Assembly: GCA_016987375.1 (NCBI GenBank)
Contig: PJRA01000412.1
Location: 1,577,882-1,634,106, forward strand
Reading direction: 5' to 3'
DNA from: Brachionus koreanus
Taxonomy: Eukaryota > Rotifera > Eurotatoria > Ploima > Brachionidae
DNA: 56,225 nt
The translations under genes and the position numbers were made by a program. Positions 10,311 through 21,311 of the stretch are shown here, piece after piece; the stretch's first letter is position 1, and each line of letters begins with the position of its first letter. The notes below the pieces were generated by a model, which saw only the letters and a program-made list of their open reading frames with translations, made no database searches and was not told the DNA's origin.

Positions 10311-12699
10311 TTAGTATTTTGGTTTTTTGATTTCGCCAGAACCTTCACCAGCTTTTCGCTTTTCAATTATTTTTGAAATAGAAGCCCATTCTTTTTCCAA
10401 TTTAGCTTTTTCTTTTTGATCATTTTGACCACGTCTTGTCTTTCTGCCTTCATTCATTTTTACTCCAAATTGAAATGCAGCTCTGAAAAAAATACAATTT
10501 TCGATTTTTTAAAATTATTTAAATTTAGTTTACTTTGGTAATGCTTCTTTGGTGCTCATATAATTTCCATATTCTTCATTGGTATCAAAATCCCATCTAT
10601 TTATCGGTCCTTTTTTATTTCCCATGTCCATTTTTGAAAAATCAGCTTCATCATCGGAATCGAAATTAACATCTTCTTCTGCATTTGTTCTTATTATAAA
10701 AATAAATTATCGATAAAAATCAATTAGGTCAATTAATCTACCCAGGATAGCATTCTGCATATGAATCGGGATCAAAACTAATATTCATTCCTGGTTTTTT
10801 TTCTTCTTTTTTTTCTATTTCCAACTATTTTTTTATCAAAAATTTACAAATCAAATTTAACTTTTAAAAAAAAAAACCTCTTTATTAGCATATTTTTGAT
10901 TGATGTTTCGTATAAATTCAGATGCTGCTTCTTTTGTAGGAGCTTGTATTAAAGGTTCCTCCTATTGAAAAATCCAAATTTATTATTTAAATATTTAAAA
11001 TAAAAATTTTATTTGAACATTTTTATGGTCCCCAAAATAGCTTTTAGCTTTTGATTCTTTAGTTTCTGATGTTGCTTTTGTTTTTTTTGTAAAGTCTGCC
11101 ACATATTCATCAATGTCATCATAAATTCTTAAATAAAAACTTATTATGATATTAATTAACCAAAAAGATAAATTACCCTAAGTCGGCAGACGGGTCTTTT
11201 TTGGCTACGATCTCCTCTGTTTTTACAACTTTCTTTTTAATTTTTTTTCCATCTCGCTTTCCATTTCTCAAATAAGACAATATTTGAGTTAGTTTGTTAA
11301 TAACAATATCATTAGTTGTTAAAATGGCATTTTCCTTTCAAATTGAAAAAAAATTAAAAATTCTTTATCCTTAAATTTGGTCTTATTTTACTAACTTCAT
11401 TATTGGTACACTCAGCTTTGCTTCTAATTGAAGTTATTGGAACATCAGTTTCATCATCATTTAAGTCAACTATATAGGCCATTCGATTGGGCAAAAATAA
11501 GTCATTTGATTTTGGTAGATTAAGTTCAAAAAGTGCTCGGTAAATGTTACGAGCAATTTTTGTTTTAAAGGCTACTTTTCCGTTTTCCCCGACCAATTCT
11601 TCAGTATCCTCATGTCCCAATTTTTTATTCTTAGAAACTTGATGAGTTTTTCCAGCTTCGAGTGTTCTAGAAGGAAATTTTATAATTTTTAAAAATAATT
11701 AAACAATTTTAATATTAACTTTTTGAAAGCAAATGGAGTCTCTAAGGATTTGTTCAAAGCAGCTGCCAGTGCAGCAGTTTGAGTTTTTGGCAAAATTTTA
11801 GGTTTGAGGTTGGTTTTAATTTTTTCTTCTGCGTCCTCGATATCATCTCCATCTGAATCTTCATCATCGATCTCTTGCTGTAATTTTTTTTTAAGAATTT
11901 GAGTATCTAGTGTATCATCATCTTCTTCTTCGAACTGCTTATCTTCTTGCTTACTTTGCTTTCTTATTTTTTGTAGTAAAGCATAATCAAGACCTTTAAC
12001 TAAATGTGTATGCTCAAGATCTCCACCCAGATACTTAGATTCTTCTATAATTTGGCGTCTTCGTTCAGCATTATCAGTCCTTAAATAGAAAAATGAAGAA
12101 AAGAATTTTCTCCCTAAAATTTTTCAAATTTTTTACAGACTAAATCCAGGGGCTACTGCTCGATAGCCTGTTTGTAAAAGTTCAATTTGATCAGACTCAA
12201 CTTCGCCTTCTTTTTCTTTTTCTCTCCTTTCTTTGGCTCGATCTCGATATTTTTCGGAAAGCTCTTTTTGCTTCTCCTGAGATTCTTTGACCAATGTTGC
12301 ATAGTATAATTTTTTCTCTTTTCTTTTCTCAGCAGCTTCGCCAGTTAATTTTTTTCTAGAAGGATAATTTTTTTTACTATTAAAAACTAACAGTTAGAAA
12401 AAAATACTTTTTTACAGTAGTCGAAGTTCCCCGGACGGTTTGAGGTATTGCTTGGGACCGAACAGTATGAACAGAAGGTGTCATTAAGAGTTTACGAAAA
12501 TCTTCATTTGTCATGGGTCTAATAAGAAAAAAATTTGGTTGCCATCTTTCTTATTTTAATTTATTTCAATTACCCCGAATCATCTTTTTGTGGATGGACA
12601 TAATTTGATGGTGCTTGAGGATTTGCAAAATTGTTATCTATGATTTTTAAATGCTTGAAATTAACAAAAAAAAATTCAATTAAAAAGCTTACTGCTCAT
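10311..12699 (-). CDS. IK: protein RED / IK splicing factor
   Basis: Twelve exons (12699-12693, 12637-12574, 12518-12408, 12355-12137, 12079-11720, 11666-11396, 11334-11177, 11127-11019, 10961-10878, 10824-10742, 10689-10534, 10482-10311) give 597 residues, against 557 in human. IK/RED is a nuclear component of the precatalytic spliceosome, working with SMU1. Diagnostic blocks are in order: FANPQAP at the start; TNEDFRKLLMTP; YYATL...EKYRDRAKERR; GYRAVAPG; LGGDLEHTHLVKGLDYALLQK; LFLPNRMAYIVDL; LTTNDIVINKLTQILSYLR; SYAECYP; RWDFDTNEEY; and a C-terminal PKY. The RE/RD dipeptide repeat of the vertebrate protein is absent, while acidic and lysine-rich linkers are longer. The first coding exon has only seven bases. 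One donor is GTTAGT and the exon 8 donor (GTTCAA) is weak; these two joins are the least certain. Confidence 0.93.
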
Positions 12700-15600
12700 T
12701 TTTGGTTAAAAAATATGGTCAAAAAATTATTAAAACTTAAAAAATTTGCTTTATTAAATAATTCAATTAGGTAGTGGAAAATGTTCACTTAAAAATTCAC
12801 ATACGGATATTTTTAAATGCAGATTAAAATTAACCATTGTTTTGAAATTTTTTTTTTTAGAAATATTATTCTATCTAAGCGCAAGTAAAAGTATATCATT
12901 AGAATAAATGAATAGTTTTTTTTTCCGACAAAAAAAAGCTTCTTGGCTATATGTTGATTTTTAGTGAAAAATAATCAAGTAATTAATCTTATTTTTTTAA
13001 TTGAAGAAATTTTAGATTTTTGTTTGCTTAAGAAAAAGTCAGAATTGCTTCTAAAATGATAAATATTTAAACATGACAGTGCTCATGTGTAATAATATTA
13101 ATAAAAATAGTAATAGTTAATATTCCACGGTCTCATTTGGTTTAACTAAATTGACAAAGCTGGAAAACTAACGTAGTCCCGCTTTAGTAGACTTTTCATT
13201 TTTTTATTTCAATTCCAGTCTGTTTTTGAACTAATTGATCAAACTGGCTGTCACAACCTACGTTGGCAGCACATTTCATTTATTTGATAGAAAGCATCAC
13301 TTCGTTTCACTTTGAAAGTTTCATTTCCCTTTTTATGGATTAAAAAATTCAAACAAATTTAAAAAAAAAGTTATAAAATTTAAAGTTCTAAAAGAGACGT
13401 TGTTGAATAAAAAATTCCTGTCATAAATTTTTTGTCAACTTAAATTAAGTAAATAAACTTTATTGTTTAATTTAGCTGTAAAATTTTTTAAATATTTACT
13501 TTAATTTAAAAACTTTCAAATTAATTAATTTTTATGAATAATTTTTTTTTAAAAGTAAAATTTTGTTCAAATAATGGATGTTTTTTAAAAATAGCAATTT
13601 TCATTTTTAGTAATTGAAATACAGCTACTCAAAATTTTGACTTGACTTTAAATTTAGAGCAAATTTATTAAGATCTTAGCATTTTTTTTGGTTTGTTTCT
13701 CAGTATTTAAAAAAATTGTAGCAAAACTCGAACTTGAAATAAGCAAGTTTAAAATTTGTTTTGGTTAAATCAGGTCGCAAGTACTAAATAAAAACATTTT
13801 ATGAAAAATTTCTACTTATGAATCCAGAAAAATTTGAGTCAAGCATCTCAAGCAATTCAAGAAATTGACAATAATCAAGATCGTTAAAAAAAGATGTTTA
13901 AAAATTTCAAACAATTCATAAAATTTTGTTGTTTTCTTATGAATAATTATAAATATTAGAAAAAATAATTTTTTTAATTACTCTTAATTATTATCTAGGG
14001 AAATAAATTAAACAAAAATAAATTTTTCAATTCTCAGTTTTTTTTTAATTAAGATTCACTATGAATTTTTTTTAAATTTTCTATTGTTTGCTTTTTTTTC
14101 TAAATTTAAAATTCATAAAACTCATTGTAATATTTCTTTTATTAACAGAACTGAATAAACAAAGTATTTTGTTTAATATTTTGCTTTTTTGCAAAAGGTT
14201 AAATTCGAATAAAAAAAACTAAAGGGTTTGTATCATTAATTTTTTTCGTTTTGACAATTTATCAACTATAAGTATGAAAATTTCAATTATCACTTTTTTA
14301 GAAAAACTTTTTGAATCTAAATATTATTTAGAATTAAAAGGCACAATTTTATTACATAAATTTGTGAAAATAGGTATTTAATCATTCAATTTTAAAAGTA
14401 AATTGTAGATAAATTTATTGAATACTTTCAAATATTTTTTGAATAAATATTTGCGATTAGAAGGAGCAGATTAGACAGCTTTTAGAAATTTTTTTATTTA
14501 AAAGGCAATTTTTAAAGTTTTATTTATCAAAGTGCTTAAATAATTTGGTAAATCAATAGAGACCTTCAATAAAATAATTCAACTTTTAGAGTGTCTTTTG
14601 AAAAATTAATTTCTACCTTAAAAATGGTAACTTGGAAACAGTGTCCAAATATTATTTTGAAAATATAAATTTTTTTTAAATTGAAAATAAATTTTATTAA
14701 ATTAGTTTTGATGTATTTTAAATAGAAACTGAGGAGAAGTAATTAAAACAATAACTCTATCGTAATTAGTGAAAATTGTCTAGTTTATTAATTAGAAATT
14801 TATGCTATCATATACAGATTTAATTCATTTAAACATAATAAGATAAGAAACAAGACTCAGGAGATTATTCATGAACATTAGTCGTAAATTGATAAGATTT
14901 ATTGTCTGAATATTTGGAAAAAATTCAATTAATCAGACTAGGCTACTAAACTTATCTAAAAACAAAAAGATAGAAACTAACTTTGACTTAGTAGTCATTT
15001 TTACTTATAGTTGTCTAAATATAAAATCATATTTTAGAATATTTTATCTTTAATCTTTTTAAGTGTTCTGTTTATGAACTATACATTAATACTATGATTT
15101 TGATAGTTAATTAGTGCAGATATAAACAAAACTGGTCTTATAGTAATAAATTTGAAAATATTTGATGTTTCGATTAGATAAATTACGAGCTTTTAGAATC
15201 GTTTTTGGTTTCAGATCTTAGTCTAAATAAAAATCATATCAGATCAGAAGCGCATCTTATATTTATTAAGAATATTTAAAATAATCAAAAAAATTTTAAT
15301 TTATTTAGAATTGAAAAAAATGAGGCTATAATTTTGTTTAAATTTGAGCATATGGTTTTAAAGGTTTTAAATTTCAAATTGAAAGATATAAAATATCAAT
15401 TAGGACAAATGGATTGTCAGTGCAAATTTGCAAACTTCTATATTCATATTTATAGATGTAAATAGACATTAATCATGTAAACTAAAGCAAATAAATTTTG
15501 TATAGAACCCAAATAGACCTCGGCTAATATTCATAAAAAATTTATGTTTAATGCTAAAACAAGAGATAAAGACATAATCCATAGCCAATTTGCTTTGACA

Positions 15601-16054
15601 TATTAATCAACATGTAAGGTGTTATTGGATGCGTTGACTCGATCAACATAAGACCAACACAAGAGATAATCGTATTTGATTTGTATATCTAATTTTGAAT
15701 ACCAAATCAAGTGTGACCATTTGTTTGTTTTACTAAATTGGAAACCTAGAGCATTTTGATACAAAAAAAACTATCTCGAGAAAATATTAAGAAAACAAAT
15801 CTCAATAGGTTTATTCTTTTCAAATTGAAAATCTTACTAGTGAAAAAATTTTGCTTAGGCTTAGATACGTATTGATCATAAGCAGATTTTTCTCACTAGA
15901 AAAAAAAAGCAACGACCAATATTTTATTAATCACTAGGATAAAATAACCTAAAAAGGTTATTTTTCTAAACTAAATTTCTATTATTTTCATTTAGATAAA
16001 TGAGTACAATAAAATAGCTTTGTTTTGAGACGCCTTGTTTTTTTTTCAAATAAA
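12700..16054. other. 3.35-kb gene-free region
   Basis: Lies between the 5' ends of IK (minus) and Nck (plus), so it contains both promoters. Bases 13080-13340 and 14740-15900 are somewhat richer in G+C and may hold regulatory sequence or eroded repeats. I see no exon, RNA gene or clear repeat. Confidence 0.45.
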
Positions 16055-19000
16055 ATGGCATCTATTTTATCAACAAATCAATCATCAATTAGCAATGGTT
16101 TGGGAACCCATGTGATTTTAGTAGCCAAATTTGAATACAAATCAAAAGAGCCAAACGAGCTTGATCTTAAAAAAGGCGAGCGTCTAGTACTTTTAGATAA
16201 TTCAAAAAACTGGTGGCTTGTCCGTAGAGCTGAAACAGATCAAACAGGGTATTTTGTTTTAACATTTGAAATAAAATTATTTATTTAAAATTTTTTTTTT
16301 TGTTTATCAAGATATGTTCCCTCAAATTATGTTAAAAAAGAGAAAAAATCGCTATTAGAAAAAATAATTCCGAAAAAATTGCAAACTTTGACATCGAATA
16401 ATTCAGAAAATTCTCTCAAAATGCAATCATCGCCTATCAACAATCAACTAAACTCATCAATTTCATCTAATTCGACAATTAGAAGCGAAAATTCGGGCAT
16501 TGCACGAGCAATTGTTAAACACAAATACAATGCTGTCAAGTAATTTTATTTGAGACTTTATTCGAAAAATTTCAATTTTTAATTAACAACTAATTAGACC
16601 AGATGAGCTTACTTTGAGTGTAGGTACAAAAGTAGTTGTTTTAGAAAAATTCGGAGATGGCTGGTGGAAAATAGGTGTTGAAGATTCTCAAATAATTGGT
16701 TTATATCCTTCGAATTATTTGCAAGAGGATCTTAACGTATCATCAAATTCTTTACAAAATAAAAACGTAACTAACATTTAGTTAATTTTTTTTGTTGTTT
16801 TACAAACTATGATCTTAATTTTTAGGCTATTAAAAATTCACCCTCTAATGAAAGACAATATGAATCTCCTGGCAATCACATGTCGCCTAAATTGTTTGAT
16901 ACTTCGAACCCTAATTTGGATTCAAGTTATCCCAAATGCGAATCAGTGTCATCTAGTGAAAAAGACATAGAGTATTTACGAGTTATATATCCGTTTAAGT
17001 CTAGCCCTAGTTTAAAAACAACCAATTCATACTCAAACGAATTGAGCGTACAAATAAACGAAATAGTCAAATTAGTTGAAGATGATGTCGAAGGTCTTGA
17101 TTTTGACAAGTCATGGCTTAAAGTATTCAATAGTGAAGGAGTAACTGGAATGATTCCCTCTAAATGTGTCGAGCCTCTATTGGAACATCAATTACAAGAT
17201 TTTGTATTCATTCGTCGACCATCATTAATTGGAATTTTGGCTTATAAAAAATGGTATTTTGGTAATATAAGCCGATTTGACACTATTTTATTATTGAATA
17301 AGTATGCAACTAATGGAGATTATTTGGTTAGAGATTCTGATGTAAGATTTTATTTTTTTAAAGCCGAAACTTTGTTGTACTAATCAAAACTTTAAAACTT
17401 TTATTTTAATCTAGAATTAGTTATGAATAATTTATGATATAATACTATTAGTATCAATCAAACATGGTCTCTGTAACTTCATTTCCATGATTTTTTAATG
17501 CCTTTAAAGTCCTAGAGTAGAATTATCTATTTAATTATCTCAGTCAGGGTGATAAAACCTTTTTTTAGCTTTTATATTTTACATAGATAATTTCAGACAT
17601 AAAATTATATTAGTTTTAAATCTTTCATTTGGTTTCTTTTTTCACAATTTACAATCTTTTATATGATTAAAAATAGTTATTTGTATAAATTTTGAAATTT
17701 AAACTGATCATGATGCCAAGTTAAAGTCAGAATTAATAAAATTAATGATTTAATTTCTACGAAAAATTGGATAAATTAAAGTTCATGATCAAAAAATTCT
17801 ATAAAAAAGCCTCCAAGTTTTTCAATTGTAAAACCATTTCAAGAATTTATTTAAAATTCCAAAAAAAAGGTTTTTTGTACTAATTTAGGTAAAATTTTTG
17901 GACTAATGTTTTTAAAAAAATTGTTGTAATTATTTTGTTCGAAATCGAAACTTTTTAAGAATCTGTGGAAAATTTTGGTCTAAGCAGGAATCGAACCTGC
18001 GATGTTTTTTAAAAATATTTAAATGTACGCTTTTCCATCTGAACTATAACGTTTCATGAAAACTTAAAATTGACATTACTTTATTTTTTTCCATAAAATA
18101 TAAAAATTTACTTAAAAAAAATTGTATCAAATTCAAAATTTTAAAATTTTTGACACTCAAATTTTCTTGAGTATTGAGTGCGAGTGTGAGTTTGACTGGT
18201 ACGCACGCAAACTCAACTCAAACTCAAGGTTTTTTGAATGAAAATGTCTGTTTACGAATAACATTTGAAAATCATTTGCAAAAATTTAAGTACTCTTGAT
18301 GCTTTTTTTTTATTAAAAACTTAAATAATAAAATAAATCTTTAAAATTGTCTTCAGATTTTAAAATTAAGACTTAAATATAAAGAGTTTAAATAAATAAA
18401 ATATTTTAAAATAAGTCATGATAGAAATAAAGAGTTTATTAAATGTTTGTAAAAAATACCACTAAAGTCAGCCTTTTTTCAAAATAGAATCTCAAATTTT
18501 GGAAGTTGTGCTAAAAAAAAAGAGGTCGTTGAAGAATCAGAAGAACCATCTTCTGAAAAAGTAACTCCTTAAAATTTTGATCCCAATGCTGATGAAGCTG
18601 AATAATAAGTTGATCCCTTATAACAAGCATCGACTGACCTCCAAAATCTTCGTAGTAATTTTTTATAGATTTCTTTTCTAATGAAATCGTCTCGATTATT
18701 AACTTTTTCATTTTATCAAAACTCTGATCTGTTCTAGTTCGAACATATTGTTTAAGACAACACTTTTTTTCCGCACAACTTCCAAAATTTGAGACTCTAT
18801 TTTGGTAAAAGGCTGACTTAAGTGGCATTTTTTACAAAAATGGAAATTACAAAAAATTTTAAAATGAATTCGAAATTTTATAATTATGTAAAAAGATGTC
18901 AAAAATTTAAATATAAATTATCTTTTTTCAGTAATATTTCAATAATTTTTTTTTTCTAAAAAATGGACACTTTTTGAGCGATTATAAAAAATTTTAAACT

Positions 19001-20272
19001 AAATAAATAGAAAAAAGGAAAACCATAGTTTTGTACAGAATTTAGAATTTAGTCTAGTTTTAGAATTTATATAAAAATATATAGGTAAAGTGGTTTGGAA
19101 AAAAGTAGATCCCGAAAAAGTTAAAAATGTCAAAATTTTCGGAAAAAATTCTCAATATTTTTTTTTTTAGATAACCACCTCAGAATTTAGAGCTTAAATA
19201 AGATATACTTTAAATAAGACTGTAAAGTTTAAGATCGCCTAGCCAAAAAATTAAAATTTTTGACCCATCCTAAAATTTTGGCTAACCCTAGGTTTTCATA
19301 TGCGTAGAATCTTAAAATGAGGTCGAAATGCATATCTGAAGATAGTGTGGAAGTTTTGCATCGCGCGAACTTTACAAAAAAAATTATTCATTTTTTAAGT
19401 ATTATGTAGGTGACAAGTTTCTTTTTCTCTTTGACATTTTTTAGCAAAAATTTAAATAAAAAAAAAGTGGATAAAATATATTTCAATATTCTAGAGAAGA
19501 TAAACCATCAAAATCCATCAAATGATTGAATATTCTAAAATTACGCAAATAATTAATTTAATTTTGTTTGATTTTTTATAAATAAATTCCTTTGCTGCTT
19601 GGGCTTTTAGAAAAAAAGTGATCAAAGTAAGTATCAATCGTATTTTAATGATATTGTATTCAAAATAAAATACTAAACTTTTATTAGTTTAACTTTTATT
19701 ATTATGACTTATATGGAGTCCCTCTGAAGATGGAAGTTGTCTTTAGAGATTTTCAAATCTCTGTTTTATAGGAATTTTTTAATCATTATTAATTTATAAT
19801 TTGAAAATTGTCATTATTTACTCAACACTCTTAAATAAAAATAAAATTCTTTTGATATTCATTTCTGAAAAACAATAAGGTTATTTAATTAGTCATAGAA
19901 TGTTTTTATTGTTATTATTGCCATACATTTAAAGGTCAAGATTGATTTTATCTTTTATTGTTTTTTGCAAAGATCATGTTAGATGCATTTTCAACAGAAA
20001 TTTTTCAACTTTTAGATACTTATAAATAATGCTTATTTTTAAAGAATGGATGCTTTTCGATATCTCTCAAGTCGGACAGTACCAACAATAAACATTTTAA
20101 AGTTATTTACAAAGATTCAAAATTTCTAATCGGTAAAAAAATTTTCAACAGTATGCAAGAATTGTTGGATCATTATCATAAAAATCCGATATTCGACCAA
20201 AATGGAGAAAGACTGTATTTGGTTAAGCCTTTTGAACCGCCAAGTTTTGACTCAATGTTCATAAAAAAATGA
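16055..20272 (+). CDS. NCK: Nck/Dreadlocks SH3-SH2 adaptor
   Basis: Five exons (16055-16248, 16312-16539, 16598-16766, 16826-17341, 20045-20272) give 444 residues, longer than the roughly 380 of human NCK1/2 because the linkers are longer. SH3-1 spans residues 19-73 (ALYDY-like VAKFEY, NWW at 52-54, GYVPSNYV); SH3-2 about 129-185 (DGWW, GLYPSNYL); SH3-3 about 245-313 (VIYPF, MIPSKCV). The SH2 domain runs from WYFGNISR near 340 to about 435, with GDYLVRDSD as the phosphotyrosine-binding FLVR segment and NKHFKV in the middle. Nck links phosphotyrosine receptors to actin regulators such as N-WASP and PAK. SH3-3 has an insert, and KSWLKV where WW is usual. The SH2 domain is split by a 2.7-kb intron, very long for this window, that has collected mobile elements. 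The start is the first ATG ahead of SH3-1. Confidence 0.92.
17834..18227 (-). repeat. dispersed repeat with tRNA-like pol III module, copy 1
   Basis: About 394 bp, matching 45428-45829 along its whole length at high identity with small indels. On the minus strand it holds an A-box (TAGTTCAGATGG, at 18034-18045) and a perfect B-box (GGTTCGATTCC, at 17987-17997) within a T-arm-like GCAGG...CCTGC hairpin. The 7-bp acceptor stem does not pair, so it is not a tRNA gene. The high-coordinate end carries short GAGTTT/GAGTT iterations. A SINE or a composite element with a tRNA-like part are the main options. Confidence 0.7.
18446..18840. mobile_element. short DNA transposon or MITE with 66-bp terminal inverted repeats
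   Basis: 18446-18511 and 18773-18840 are inverted copies with only a few mismatches; the shared core is AGTCAGCCTTTT...TCTCAAATTTTGGAAGTTGTGC in outline. The whole unit is about 395 bp. The interior has minus-strand open frames but no transposase motif, so it is non-autonomous. The left TIR occurs once in each orientation, as expected for a cut-and-paste element. Target-site duplications are not evident in the A+T-rich flanks. Confidence 0.65.
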
Positions 20273-21311
20273 AAAGTTGTTTAGTAACAGTTAGGCCGAT
20301 AAATTACTCGCTTATTAAATTGGATGCATCAAGAACTAGAGACGCCAATTAATCACTCAAATGTACATACTAAATCTTAATGATGGTTTTTTTCCTTTTG
20401 AATTTTATTCATGGAGAAATTTTTTAATACTGAAAATTTTTTATGTTTTAATTTTTCATTATTTCATATAGAATAAACGAGAAGAGAAGTCATTTTTTTC
20501 TACAAGTTTTAATGAACACAGGACATTTGAATTTTAAAAAAAATCTTAGAAATTTTATTTAAAAAAACGCTGTTATGTCTTTCAGCTAAATATATGCATA
20601 TTTTTGATACACTATATCAAATATTTTATATTCAATTGTATTTTTTTTAAACCGAAAATTAATCAAATAAAGGTTTTTTAATTAATTTTTTCTTTTACAA
20701 TTACCCCAGCTAATTTGTCAAATAACAATTATCATTAGACTTTTTTACTAAGCGTTAGATAAACTTAATCATGATTTTTATCTTGATTTGATTGATAAAA
20801 ATGTTGAGCTTTAAAAATATGACCTTCATCTACGGTACAGTATTGGTTTTTCCCAATTTTGAAAAATTTAAACAGATAAAGATAAAAGGTCACCCAGCTC
20901 AATATTAAGTACAAGCAGTTAGATGCAAATATTTGATTAACATGATATTTTTTATCCATAACTTAAACAAATCAATTCTCTTATCATTTCAAAAATGTTT
21001 AAAATGTTTGAATTGAACTCTTGATAGCTAAGAAGCAAGATAATTTTTTTTTCATTTTTCATTATAAAATTTTCTGTTGATGATTGAGTGTGAATTTTTA
21101 AAGAAAAAATTTAATTAAGCAATTTCTATTTGAAGAGGCCAAATTTTCAGAAATTAATTTTTGATCCTATTCTCTCAAGTGGTTCATAAATCGATAAATA
21201 CATAAAGATTAATTTTTATAAATAGACCCTTTTAACTCCTTTTATTTTCATCAAAAATCAAGGACCAACTTTTGACAAAAAATTAAAAAAAAAATCGAAC
21301 AAATTTTTGAG
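20273..21311. other. intergenic, Nck 3' end to next gene
   Basis: A+T-rich, with a poly(A) signal at 20472-20477. No further exon seen; a minus-strand frame at 20765-20959 has no recognisable domain. Confidence 0.5.
20472..20477 (+). terminator. poly(A) signal AATAAA
   Basis: Canonical hexamer 200 bp downstream of the Nck stop codon. Confidence 0.4.

Larger units (their letters stand above)
17342..20044 (+). other. long intron of the Nck gene with repeats
   Basis: 2703 bp between GTAAGA and an AAAG acceptor, in phase 0. It splits the SH2 domain. It contains the dispersed repeat at 17834-18227 and the TIR element at 18446-18840. Bases 19080-19400 look like another eroded repeat but I could not assign them. 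Confidence 0.8.

Noticed and set aside
17977..18055. A true tRNA gene on the minus strand
   Set aside because: B-box and T-arm are good, but acceptor and anticodon stems do not pair and the unit belongs to a longer dispersed repeat.
18511..18902. Protein-coding gene in the TIR element
   Set aside because: The frames begin inside the TIR, are short, and have no transposase motif.
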